A stretch of 64,000 nt of DNA, from the NCBI RefSeq assembly GCF_039595395.1, contig NZ_JBCNLP010000001.1:3038001-3102000 (forward strand), read 5' to 3'. Positions 53,424 to 62,351 of this stretch are shown here, one piece after another. Under the pieces are notes generated by a model. It saw nothing but the letters and a program-made list of their open reading frames with translations. It did not search any database and was not told where the DNA came from. Source of the DNA: Novosphingobium sp. (GTDB lineage: Bacteria > Pseudomonadota > Alphaproteobacteria > Sphingomonadales > Sphingomonadaceae). Made by a program: the position numbers and the translations under genes. The first letter of the stretch is position 1, and the number at the start of each line of letters is the position of its first letter.

Positions 53424-53720
53424 ATGTCTTTCAGCCCCAAGGAGTTTTGCAACGTGCCGCTTGCAAGGTTTCCCAAGCAGAGGATCTCCTATTTCTGGAA
53501 ATTGTGGGATGAGTTTGCTGAACAGAGCAAAGCCATGATGAAGCCCGTCATGCTTCCTACGACGCCCATGAATCGCTTGTTCCTAGTGAATAAGGAATTT
53601 GCGGAGTATCTGCACCGCCGAGATTTTTTCAGCAGCGGGGCGACAGTCTCTAGCCAGGCAGTCTCAAGGTGCCTGACAGGAACGTGCGCACTTCCATCTA
53701 GTCAATGGCACAGACCCTAG
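53424..53720 (+). CDS. Doubtful 98-residue frame
   Basis: Begins at ATG 53424 and reads MSFSPKEFCNVPLARFPKQR, then a Trp/Lys/Met-rich helix (FWKLWDEFAEQSKAMMKPVM) and FLVNKEFAEYL. The first ~65 residues look protein-like, the rest does not. It might be a 3'-truncated remnant. No family is recognised. Confidence 0.35.
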   Translation: MSFSPKEFCNVPLARFPKQRISYFWKLWDEFAEQSKAMMKPVMLPTTPMNRLFLVNKEFAEYLHRRDFFSSGATVSSQAVSRCLTGTCALPSSQWHRP

Positions 53721-53767
53721 TTAGTGAGCCGGGCGACGCCATGTTCTCCGATTCGTGGCCTTGTCTT

Positions 53768-53805
53768 GTGTATCCGGGTCTCCGACCCGATGCCCGGATA
53801 CACAA
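53768..53805. terminator. GTATCCGG hairpin repeat, copy 2
   Basis: TGTGTATCCGGG and CCCGGATACACA pair over 12 bases around a short loop. It lies just past the stop of the decayed SGNH hydrolase gene on the minus strand and may terminate it. Related to the hairpin at 49242-49292. Confidence 0.75.
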
Positions 53806-53815
53806 TTCGCTGCCG

Positions 53816-54819
53816 TCAGATACCCAGCAGCTCACGCAAGCGCCGCGCCATGAACTTGGCCGTCATCCCATATCCAAGCACCGGAGCAGGATGTCGGTTG
53901 TCGACGTAACGGCCCAGAGGCTGAGACACCTCATAGGACACAAACGGGCGGGTAAAGTCGATCAGCGGTAGATTATACTGCGAGGCCAGATCCCGGATCA
54001 CCTGCACGTACTGCCCCTGAGTGGGATAGGCGGACAGGTTGCTCGGGAACGGGATGCCCAGAATGATATCGCTGTTCGGCTGCAGCGTCGTGATGATCGA
54101 AACCATGTTGGCCCTGAAGGTGGCCACAGGGACGCCGAGCGACCAATCGTTGATGCCCAGATTGATGAACACCGCCACCGGCCGCATGGCGTTCAGCACC
54201 GAGAGCGGCGAGCGATTGTTGGTCGTGGCGGCCCAATCGGTGCTGGCAGATCCGGCCTTGGCCATGTTGGCCAGCATCACCTTGGGCGCCGTCGAGTTGC
54301 GCAGGGTCATGCCCTGGACGCGCGGCGCGCCTGCGACCTTGGTGACGACCACCGGCTCGGTGCCCAGCGTCTTGGTCAGGGTGGTCAGCGTATAGTTGCT
54401 GGTGTTGCACGGCACAGTCGTCACCGAGCCGCTGCCGAACTGTACGCCCACCGAACTGCCTGCGGTACCGCCACACGACAGGATCAGATCGAGCGTGTCG
54501 TAAGCCTTGCCCGGCGTGAAGGTGAGCGGCCCCGTGGCACTGTCCAGCGCGACGGGATAGCCACCGATCGAATAGTCGCCACCGAAACCGATGCCGGCGC
54601 CGAGCGTGATACGCGGGTCATAGGCCGGGAGGTCCGAGACCGTGCTGGTGCTGATCTGGTTGCCGTACCAGCCGTTTTCGTCGATCGCCATGAAGGGCGA
54701 AAGCAGCCCCAGCGACAGAGGATGTAGAAATTGCCCGCCCGCAAGCGCGCTTCGAAATAGTCCATTAGCTGCTCGGCGCTGGGCCGCCGACCTAATCCCG
54801 GTGCCTGGCCACCCGGCAA
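53816..54819 (-). pseudogene. SGNH/GDSL-type hydrolase remnant, frameshifted
   Basis: The C-terminal ~300 residues read cleanly: MAIDENGWYGNQISTST, then VFINLGINDWSLGVPVATFRANM (the block with the conserved Asn) and the catalytic Asp-His near RYVDNRHPAPVLGYGM. Upstream, a second frame carries LMDYFEARLRAGNFYIL, which joins SLGLLSPFMAIDENGW if two bases are removed near 54,735. So the gene has a two-base insertion. No good start codon lies before the MarR gene stop at 54,887, so the 5' end is also missing. The active-site Ser block is not seen in the remaining part. Confidence 0.7.
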
Positions 54820-54886
54820 GAAAATGGTCGATGCCTTCGGGCCGACGCCATCTGCCAGGCAGACGAGAGGCCGGCGTCGTAATAAT

Positions 54887-55390
54887 CTACGAAAGCTTTT
54901 CAGCTATATCCGCCAATATGGCGATAAGCGCCTGGTGGTTCTCCTGGCCGACTATTTTTTCGATATGGATCTCGTGATCCGTTGCATGGCCATGCAATTC
55001 CTCAAGGCAAGATAAACCTTGGGGTGTCAGGGAAATGTGAAAGCTTCTTTTGTCATTCGGATCTCTTTCGCGTTCGACCAAGCCTGCTTTGGTTAATTCA
55101 CGAAGTGATGCCGTCATCGTCGATTTGTCGCGACCGATCGCCTGACTGAGTTCGGTCTGGTTGATCTGGGGGTTGTCGTGGATGATCTTCAGCAGGGAAT
55201 ACCAGCCAGGCCAGATACGATGCTCGCCGACCCGGCGGGAGAATGCAGCAAACGATGCTTCCTGTGCACGGCGCAGTTGGTAACCCAACACGCCTTCAAG
55301 GTTTTTCGTCCAGGCAGGAGGCTGTGTCGGCATCACGAGGCGCGGCTTGGCTGACTGCGGTCGCTTCGCGCGTGTGTCACGATTACTCAT
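54887..55390 (-). CDS. MarR-family transcriptional regulator
   Basis: A 167-residue winged-helix protein. The basic N-terminal arm is followed by a dimerisation helix, the helix-turn-helix INQTELSQAIGRDKSTMTASLRELTKAGLVERERDPNDKRSFHISLTPQG, quoted in part, with the DxR wing (DPNDKRSF) typical of MarR. Such proteins often respond to aromatic acids. Being next to the MFS-nitrilase block it may regulate it. It is one of two regulators around this block, the other being AraC type. Confidence 0.92.
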   Translation of the reverse strand: MSNRDTRAKRPQSAKPRLVMPTQPPAWTKNLEGVLGYQLRRAQEASFAAFSRRVGEHRIWPGWYSLLKIIHDNPQINQTELSQAIGRDKSTMTASLRELTKAGLVERERDPNDKRSFHISLTPQGLSCLEELHGHATDHEIHIEKIVGQENHQALIAILADIAEKLS

Positions 55391-55627
55391 GGATTTTGCC
55401 TAAAGAAAACAGATGATAATCAGCTTTGTGGCCAAATTTGTTACGCCTGAGACGAGGACCAGAGTGGCATCACCTTGATTGCCCTCCCCCTATCACCGCC
55501 TCTCGGGCGGAGCATCGGCTATCGGAATCTGGACGATTTTGCTAGCTGAAACATAGCTCAGATTTGAGTACGTCCTACACCATCAAGCTCGCAGTCTGCT
55601 TTTCCGACTATCAGTTGATGATCGTAC

Positions 55628-55654
55628 GGGCCCGGGTGGTCGGCCGCCGGGCCC
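55628..55654 (-). terminator. GC hairpin after the MFS gene
   Basis: GGGCCCGG and CCGGGCCC pair around an 11-base centre, ten bases past the MFS stop on the minus strand. No U run. Confidence 0.6.
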
Positions 55655-55664
55655 TTCCTCCTGA

Positions 55665-56888
55665 TTACCCGCGCACCGCGCCTGGCGCTGTTTCCTGCAG
55701 CAGAAGCGATATCGCAGCCCCGGCCAGCAGCACACCGTCGACGCACAGAAGCGTCAGCTTGAGCCCGCCGGCTACTGCGATAGCGCCTCCGATAGCCGGC
55801 GCGACACCACCACCAAAAATCTCGCCCAGGCCAATGACCAGCCCCATCGCACCGGAAGCCAACGCCGGCGGCACGCATTCACCTGCGATCGGTCCAGCCA
55901 GCAAGGCATTGGCGCCGCAGCAGCAAAACGCAGCCATGAACAGCGCGGCAAAGATGGCAGGCGGAGCTTGAGCGTAGAGCACGAGCAGCGCAAGGGCAGC
56001 CGTTCCGACGACAAAAGCGATGAACAGAGCCGGGCGGCGACCGATACGGTCGGACAGGATGCCCAGCAGGATCTGGCCGACAAAACCGCCGAGGCCGAAG
56101 CCCGACATAACAAAGCCCATCACAACACCGCTGATATGCATCACATCGGTCAGGAAAACGGGTGCCATGACACCCAGGACGAATATGCCACTCATCGAGC
56201 AAAAGATGGCCGGGATCGCGACACGGATGTTGCGATAGCCAAAGATCTCGCCCCACCGCGTAGGTTCGGCGCTTTGCTTGGTGGTTGGCAGCGGATCACG
56301 CAACACCCGCCAGAGCACGAAGGCCAGAACGAGGCCCGGCACCGACACCAGCAAGAATACATCGCGCCAGGATGGCAGTACCGTGGCCAGTTGGGTCGCG
56401 ATGATAGGCCCCAGCGCCAGTCCGCCCAGAGCAAAAGCGCCTTGAATGATGCCCAGGTTGATGCCCCTACGCCGAGCCGGAGACGCGTCGAGCGCGGCCG
56501 CATAGCTGGTCGGGCAATAGGCGCCCTCGGCGATGCCCATCATGAGGCGGGCGGCGAACAGCGTAGCGAAGCTGATGGCCAAGCCGCTGACGCCTGAGAG
56601 CAGGGAAAAAGCGATCACCGCCGGAATGATGATTTTGCGCCGCCCCACCCGGTCGGACAAGCGGCCCATGATGATGGCGAAAACACCCCATGATAGGCCG
56701 ATGGCAGCGGCAAGATTGCCCAGATCCTGATAGTTAAGATGCAGGTCCTTCATGATCTGCGGCGCCAAGGGCGTGATCAACCAGCGATCAAGTCCAACCA
56801 GCCCAAACCCTGCGGCCAGTAGCCCGACAGCGCGTCTCTCGTAGCGAGGGTCTTCAATGTCGCTGGAAGGCGCTGACAGGCTGTGCAT
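55665..56888 (-). CDS. MFS transporter of the catabolic block
   Basis: A 407-residue carrier with 12 helices. GRLSDRVGRRKIIIPA and GILSDRIGRRPALF are the conserved MFS loops 2-3 and 8-9. GVSGLAISFATLFAARLMMGIAEGAYCPTSYAAALDASPARRRG, quoted by its edges, resembles proton symporters of aromatic and other organic acids (AAHS/ACS-like). It is the last gene of the four-gene minus-strand group, 123 bp after the nitrilase, with a hairpin between them. It may import the nitrile-derived acid or export a product. Confidence 0.9.
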   Translation of the reverse strand: MHSLSAPSSDIEDPRYERRAVGLLAAGFGLVGLDRWLITPLAPQIMKDLHLNYQDLGNLAAAIGLSWGVFAIIMGRLSDRVGRRKIIIPAVIAFSLLSGVSGLAISFATLFAARLMMGIAEGAYCPTSYAAALDASPARRRGINLGIIQGAFALGGLALGPIIATQLATVLPSWRDVFLLVSVPGLVLAFVLWRVLRDPLPTTKQSAEPTRWGEIFGYRNIRVAIPAIFCSMSGIFVLGVMAPVFLTDVMHISGVVMGFVMSGFGLGGFVGQILLGILSDRIGRRPALFIAFVVGTAALALLVLYAQAPPAIFAALFMAAFCCCGANALLAGPIAGECVPPALASGAMGLVIGLGEIFGGGVAPAIGGAIAVAGGLKLTLLCVDGVLLAGAAISLLLQETAPGAVRG

Positions 56889-56916
56889 GATGAATCCCTA
56901 TGTGACCGGACGGGTA

Positions 56917-56947
56917 GCGTGGTGGCCATCGAGAACAGCCACCACGC
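56917..56947 (-). promoter_or_regulatory. Hairpin or operator between nitrilase and MFS genes
   Basis: GCGTGGTGGC and GCCACCACGC form a perfect ten-base inverted repeat with an 11-base spacer. It could be a partial terminator after the nitrilase gene or a regulator-binding site for the MFS gene. Confidence 0.5.
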
Positions 56948-57011
56948 CATCATGCGCGAATGCCCGCTCGCCAGATTGCCCCGAACGGTCCAATCTCGGG
57001 GCTGAGGCGGT

Positions 57012-58019
57012 TCAGGCGGGATCGCCGGAGAATTGCTCGGATTCGCCGGTGGAATAGACTGTCACCACAGCGCGCCGGGGCTCAGCATTGAGCAGCAGGC
57101 GGGTGGCATCGGCGCGGCAGTAATGGCCCGCAGGATCAAACACGGCTTTTGCCGCGATGATTGCGTCAAGGTTTGCATCGGCATAGACGATGCCTTCCTG
57201 ATCCTCGGGGAGATGCTCCGCGAGCGGCTTGCCGTCAGGGCCGAAGATCATGCTGCATCCGCCACCCGGCTTAGCGCCATCGGGATTGAGCAAAAGGACG
57301 CGCTCCTCAGTGTCGCAAATCTGATCGAAGATGTCCTGCCCTGTCACAGCCGTTGCATGCAGGACATAGCAGCCACCCTCGATGGCGTGGACCTGGCTGA
57401 CAGCCAGATTGGCCTGCGCGGACAAACCGTATGCCTTGTCCTTGTACAGGGTGAAGGAGGGCCAGGATGCGACGTGGATTTGCTCGTCCTGGGCATAGAG
57501 CGCAAATTTGGAAAGCGGCTGCACATGCTCGGCGCAGCACAGCGCGCCGAGCCGACCCAGGCGGGTGTCAACCACCGTCAGATCCGATCCGTCGCCTTCA
57601 CCATAGACGGTGCGCTCAACATGGGTGGGCTTGAGTTTGCGGCGGACGAACAGGATCTCGCCGGCATCGTCGATGGCGATTTGCGAGATGTACAGGCTGG
57701 AGCCCGCCTTCTCGTTGAAGCCCAACACGACATGCAGCTTAAGAGAAGCAGCTGCCTGACGGATGCGTGCGATCTCGGCGCCATCGACGCTCACTGAGCT
57801 CGCATAGAGGCGAGGGAGGAACTGCATCCCCCAAGCGGGCGCGCCCAACCATGCCCACCACGGATAGCCCGAAAGCCAGACCTCTGGAAACGCAAGGAGA
57901 TCGGCGCCATTGGCGCTAGCCTGCGTCATCAGCTCGATCGTCTTGTCGACCGTAGCCCTCAGATCCAGGAAGACGGGAGCCGCCTGAACGGCAGCGAGTT
58001 TGACGTTTATCGTGTTCAT
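57012..58019 (-). CDS. Nitrilase-family hydrolase
   Basis: A 335-residue carbon-nitrogen hydrolase. The catalytic set is Glu46 in LAFPEVWLSGYP, Lys130 in RRKLKPTHVERTVYGEGDGS and Cys162 in GALCCAEHVQPL. The KLKPTHVERTVYGEGDGS block is typical of true nitrilases (aliphatic and arylacetonitrilase) rather than amidases, so it would turn R-CN to R-COOH plus ammonia. The usual motif after the nucleophile is CWEH; here Trp is Ala (CAEH), which may alter substrate range. No cofactor is needed. It lies 65 bp after the DUF8021-like gene. Confidence 0.93.
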   Translation of the reverse strand: MNTINVKLAAVQAAPVFLDLRATVDKTIELMTQASANGADLLAFPEVWLSGYPWWAWLGAPAWGMQFLPRLYASSVSVDGAEIARIRQAAASLKLHVVLGFNEKAGSSLYISQIAIDDAGEILFVRRKLKPTHVERTVYGEGDGSDLTVVDTRLGRLGALCCAEHVQPLSKFALYAQDEQIHVASWPSFTLYKDKAYGLSAQANLAVSQVHAIEGGCYVLHATAVTGQDIFDQICDTEERVLLLNPDGAKPGGGCSMIFGPDGKPLAEHLPEDQEGIVYADANLDAIIAAKAVFDPAGHYCRADATRLLLNAEPRRAVVTVYSTGESEQFSGDPA

Positions 58020-58084
58020 GGAGGATCCCGATCTTGTTCAAAAATTCAACTATGCCTGTCTCATGCGGTCCGTACCCCGAGGGC

Positions 58085-58993
58085 TTATCGCTTGAGCGGC
58101 CAGACGGTGGGGTGACCATCCGGCGTAATCATGAAACACTCGATGTTCAGAATCTTCCCATCGACGATCTTGAAAATCTCATAGATGACAAAGCTGAATG
58201 GATGGTCCGCTTTGGGCCCGTTGTTGCTTTGCAAGCCGGGCTCAACATCCAGGCGGCTAATGCCCACCACGATGCCCCGCGCCGGATCAGTCAGGGGAAA
58301 GCGGCGTTCGCGCACATGCGGAATCCAGCCGAATTTGGTCACGCCAATGTCACAGCTGTCGGAAGTGATGACGCCGGGCTTGTTGGTGTTCGTGGTCAAC
58401 GTGCCGTTTTCGGTGCGATTGCAGTCCGGGTGGAAGGGCACGATCTTGGGATTATGATCCTCGACGGACTGAAAATAGAGGTTGGCAATGCGGCGCAGTT
58501 CGCTGGAGGAAACGCGTTCCTCGGGAGGGAGCACATCCGACCACATCGGCTTGGGGATCTCAACGCCCGCAGGATTGTACAGCAGGTCCTTGGGGCCGGC
58601 GACCAACTCTTCCATCTCGCTGATCTTGCGACCGTCGAGCTTGAGCCGCAAGAAATACAGCGCCGTTCCGCCATCGCGACGGCGCACCATCCCCAGAAAC
58701 ACGGCCTGATGATCGATCGGGCTGACAAAAGTCGAGCGGCCGGTGATGATCGTGGCGTCGTGCCAGATCCCATCCTTCAGATCAGTCTTGTGGCCATTCT
58801 CATAGACCAGCGCGTCCTTGGTGAAGGCCAGCTTAGCCGCATCATGCGCTTCCAGCCCCAACAGGACATCATGGACCGTGTCGAGGAGGCAACTGCGATC
58901 ACAGCCTGGAGCAGGTTGAGCAACAGCAGGACGGGCCGCAACCGGCGAAGCCAGCATCAAAACCGGCATGATCGCCGCCAACACGCTTTTCAT
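58085..58993 (-). CDS. Secreted DUF8021/NTF2-like protein
   Basis: A 302-residue protein starting at ATG 58993. The signal peptide (MKSVLAAIMPVLMLASPVAA) leads to CDRSCLLDTVHDVLLGLEAHDAAKL, then VYENGHKTDLKDGIW and YFLRLKLDGRKISEMEELV. This order matches the DUF8021 family, best known from fungi, with an NTF2-like cone fold expected. A second similar unit (about residues 160-300) has GWIPHVRERRFPLTDPARGIVVGISRLD. No catalytic residues can be assigned. It may bind or process the substrate in the periplasm before uptake. Confidence 0.7.
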   Translation of the reverse strand: MKSVLAAIMPVLMLASPVAARPAVAQPAPGCDRSCLLDTVHDVLLGLEAHDAAKLAFTKDALVYENGHKTDLKDGIWHDATIITGRSTFVSPIDHQAVFLGMVRRRDGGTALYFLRLKLDGRKISEMEELVAGPKDLLYNPAGVEIPKPMWSDVLPPEERVSSSELRRIANLYFQSVEDHNPKIVPFHPDCNRTENGTLTTNTNKPGVITSDSCDIGVTKFGWIPHVRERRFPLTDPARGIVVGISRLDVEPGLQSNNGPKADHPFSFVIYEIFKIVDGKILNIECFMITPDGHPTVWPLKR

Positions 58994-59070
58994 CAGTCGT
59001 TCCTCGCAGGTCATGGGAAAAGGTGGCGGGCCGCCGCAACAGCAGCACTGGCCCGCCAAGTCAGGGCAAC

Positions 59071-61860
59071 TTAGAACTTTCCGCGAATGCCGACCGTGAA
59101 GTAGCGGCCCATGATGTTATGGACCGACTGCGCGGCGGGATAGAGCACACCGGGGAAGTACGACGCAAAGAGCGGCGCCTGGCGATTGAAGAGATCAGTG
59201 ACGTTGATGAAGGGCTGGAAACGGCCATCTGCAATGTCCACGCTGGCAGTCACATCCGTGTAGAACACGTTGGGGATGTGGTTCGAGGCGTCATCAATCA
59301 CATAGGTCGACCGGGTCGAGCGCAGATAGCTGCCGATCCAGCGCTCCTGCACAAACAGGTTGAACTTGTTCACGCTGTAGTTGACCGAGAAATTGCCACG
59401 CCACTTGGGGTAGCCTGAGGCGTTGCCATCCACTGATGTGTTGGCAGTGCCCGCCAGCTCTTCCTCGGTAGCCAGCGCGCTGGACTTCAGCTTGATGTGC
59501 GGGACATAGCTGGTCAGCGCGCGGAAGGTCACCGTGCCTGCGCCCAATGCATGGCGATAGCTGCCCTCGAAATCATAGCCCTGCGTCATGAGCGAGGCGC
59601 TGTTGACGGGCGACAGATTCACGGCGGTTGGCGTCCGGCCATCAGCGGAATAGGTGATCAGCGCGCATTCCGGCGACGTGCCGTTGCTGGCAACGCAGTC
59701 GTTGTAGGTGGTCTGCGCGTCGTTGGTGGTGATCGCCTCCTTTAGCTTTAGGCGATACCAGTCGAGCGAAAGGCGCAGGCCAGGCACCTGATGTGGCGTG
59801 TAGGCAATGCCGACGCTGGTGGTGTCGCCCTTCTCAGGCTTGAGATTGCGATTGCCAACGGCCGTCTGCGTCACGTTGACGGAACCTGCCGTGGTGGTCA
59901 GCGCATTGGCGCTTACCGAGCCGGTAGCGAACAAGTTGTAAAGCGTGGGCGCGCGAATGTCGCGCGACTGTGTGGCGCGGACGCGCAGGTCGCTGGTCGG
60001 TTCGTAGACGAGGCCAGCCTTCCAGGTGACCACGCTGCCGCTCGTCGAATAATTGGTGAAGCGCGCCGCGCCGTTCAGCGACAGTGACTTGCCGAGCGCC
60101 CCTTCCTTGATGAGCGGAACCTCGGCTTCGCCAAAGACCTCCTTCACACTGTAAGCGCCGCGCGCAGTACCGATGTTGGTCCAGTCATAGGCGGTGGTGC
60201 CGGTCGGCACGTTCTGGATACCGGTGAACACGGCTTGAGTGGCAGGGTCGGAATTGCTGGTCTGGTTGAGCGACTGGTGGCGATATTCGCCGCCGACCGC
60301 CAGCGATACCGGGCCCGCCCACAGCGAGAAGGGCGTGCCCGAGATGCTGGCGACAGCATCATCCATCGTATTGATGATCTGATAGGTCGAAGTTCCGCGC
60401 ACATAGGCCACCGCTGCTGCCGAAGGTGAGCCCTCACCAAACAGATTGATCGGCGTGCAGCCTGGATACAGGCCAGGGTTGGTCAGAGTGACGCGGCAAA
60501 CGACGTTGCCGCTGCTGTCCTTGACCGCATCAAGCGCGGCATAGAGCTTACGGTTGTCGATCTCGTTGGCGTTGACCTTCAGGCTGTTGCGGCCGTGCTC
60601 ATAGCTGACATTCCACTTGTAGGCGCCGAGTGAGCCCGACAGTCCAGTGGTGATGTTGTAATTGAGGTTCACAGCCTCGGAGGTACGCAGGCCCAGATCG
60701 CGATTGTAGCGCGACATGGCCACGGCGCGGCCGCCATTGACCCCAGCCAGTGTCGCCTGGTCGGCGGCCGACAGGTAAGCGTTGGTCGGCGAGATCATGA
60801 GGCCGCCGAAATTGAAGTCATAGCCGTACTGGCTGTCATTCTCGGCTCGGGCAAAGCTGCCCTGCACGAAGCCCTCGATCTCGGAAGAAAACTCATAGGA
60901 GATGCGGCTGAACACCTGGGTCGTGTCGATGCTCCCGGTCAGGCCCAGACCATCGAAATAGGCACCGTCGCCGCCAACCGATTCGCCCGTGTTGCCGATC
61001 GGCGTGCCGGTGTTGAAGGTGGCCAGTTGACCATTCTTGAACGTCTTGCCCAGAGCCGGGATCAGACCGCCAAACGAAGAGAAGTTGAAGTGGGCGTTGG
61101 CATAGGTCTTCAGTGGATCGGAAGCCGTGCCCGCGCCCACCAGCGTGTAGAGGCTGTTGCCATTGCGTCGAGCAGAGCGGTAGTTGATGGCGTCCTGATG
61201 ATAATGTTCGGCGCTGAACAGGATATGGCCCTTGCCTTGCGCGAAGTCCTTGCCTGCAGCCATGCCGATCTTCCAGCTGGGTGCATCGCCATAGGTCGAA
61301 ATGCCGCTACTGGCCTGATACTTCACGCCCTTGAACTTACGATCGAGCACATAGTTGACCACGCCGCTGACCGCGTCTGAGCCGTAGGTGGCCGAGGCAC
61401 CCGCCGTCACGATATCGACGCGCTTGACCAACATCTGGGGCAGCGTGTTGACGTCGACGCCGCCGGCCGAGCTGGTCTGGACGGCGCGCTGGCCATCGAA
61501 CAGGATCAGCGCGCGAGCAGTACCAATGCCGCGCAGGTTCAGATAGTTGCCATTGGCGGGCGAGTCAGCATTAGTCTGGAAATAGCTGGTCGAGCTCGAC
61601 GAGTTGGACAGCTGCGGCAGCTGGTTGATCGCATCGGCGAGACTGCCTGGCGAAGCCTTGAGCAACTGCTCGGTTGTCACGGCCGTAACAGGTGTCGGCG
61701 CCTTGATGCCATCGCTGACAAGGCGCGTACCGGTCACGACGATGTCGCCAACCGGAGCAGCTCCTTTTTGATCGGTCGGAGTAGCATCCTGCGCCATGCC
61801 AGTTGTCGGCAGTGCCAGCGCGGTGCTTGCCAACAATGCAACGATAAACCCCTGCTTCAT
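59071..61860 (-). CDS. TonB-dependent outer-membrane receptor
   Basis: A 929-residue receptor with GAGGGG upstream of the ATG. The signal peptide ends near GMAQ. The plug domain (about residues 37-165) contains DIVVTGTRLVSDGIKAPTPVTA, the TonB-box-like start, and the LRGIGTARALILFDGQRAVQTSSAGGVDVNTLPQ region, quoted by its edges. The 22-strand barrel ends in YFTVGIRGKF with the terminal Phe used by BamA. No siderophore genes are near, and sphingomonads use many such receptors for carbohydrates and aromatics, so this one is inferred to import the substrate of the block. Confidence 0.95.
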   Translation of the reverse strand: MKQGFIVALLASTALALPTTGMAQDATPTDQKGAAPVGDIVVTGTRLVSDGIKAPTPVTAVTTEQLLKASPGSLADAINQLPQLSNSSSSTSYFQTNADSPANGNYLNLRGIGTARALILFDGQRAVQTSSAGGVDVNTLPQMLVKRVDIVTAGASATYGSDAVSGVVNYVLDRKFKGVKYQASSGISTYGDAPSWKIGMAAGKDFAQGKGHILFSAEHYHQDAINYRSARRNGNSLYTLVGAGTASDPLKTYANAHFNFSSFGGLIPALGKTFKNGQLATFNTGTPIGNTGESVGGDGAYFDGLGLTGSIDTTQVFSRISYEFSSEIEGFVQGSFARAENDSQYGYDFNFGGLMISPTNAYLSAADQATLAGVNGGRAVAMSRYNRDLGLRTSEAVNLNYNITTGLSGSLGAYKWNVSYEHGRNSLKVNANEIDNRKLYAALDAVKDSSGNVVCRVTLTNPGLYPGCTPINLFGEGSPSAAAVAYVRGTSTYQIINTMDDAVASISGTPFSLWAGPVSLAVGGEYRHQSLNQTSNSDPATQAVFTGIQNVPTGTTAYDWTNIGTARGAYSVKEVFGEAEVPLIKEGALGKSLSLNGAARFTNYSTSGSVVTWKAGLVYEPTSDLRVRATQSRDIRAPTLYNLFATGSVSANALTTTAGSVNVTQTAVGNRNLKPEKGDTTSVGIAYTPHQVPGLRLSLDWYRLKLKEAITTNDAQTTYNDCVASNGTSPECALITYSADGRTPTAVNLSPVNSASLMTQGYDFEGSYRHALGAGTVTFRALTSYVPHIKLKSSALATEEELAGTANTSVDGNASGYPKWRGNFSVNYSVNKFNLFVQERWIGSYLRSTRSTYVIDDASNHIPNVFYTDVTASVDIADGRFQPFINVTDLFNRQAPLFASYFPGVLYPAAQSVHNIMGRYFTVGIRGKF

Positions 61861-62351
61861 AAGTACCCCTCAATAATTGAATGACCCTGGACCCACTCGC
61901 GTTTCGTTCCCGGCGAGCTGGCGCGATGCGCCGCTGCCGCCAGCCTCCCGGGCTGACGCACGCGATGTTTGGTGGAATCGAGGCTAGAGGTGATCGTGGG
62001 GCGTTGATGTTCGCAAACGGCACGAACTTTGGTCTTATCCGGCACAGCCGTGATTTATGGGCTAAGTGATTCGCTCATTTTGGGACACAAAATTACCCAT
62101 CGACTATGTCACTAGGGTGTTTGACCACCTGTCATCTGCCCGAACTGCCCTATTTTTCTAAAATAGTAGCTCACAGATCCGTGTGCCGTTGCATGATGCC
62201 TGCTCCGCGCGTAATTTGCCGGCAGAGCCATCCGGACAACGAGGTGGCTGGGAGCAATCCCGAGATAAACGCACCGCAGGCGGATGACACAGACCGAAAC
62301 CAGGCGGTCAGTGGGTGTGATGTAACTGGGTGCAAGCGGGGAGTATTCGCA
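61861..62351. promoter_or_regulatory. Divergent promoter region of receptor and araC-type genes
   Basis: A 490-bp interval without a gene. It must hold the promoters for the receptor (minus) and the regulator (plus), and likely the regulator's binding sites. A small AT-rich hairpin, CTATTTT and AAAATAG, is at 62150-62166. I cannot assign clear -35/-10 boxes. Confidence 0.6.
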
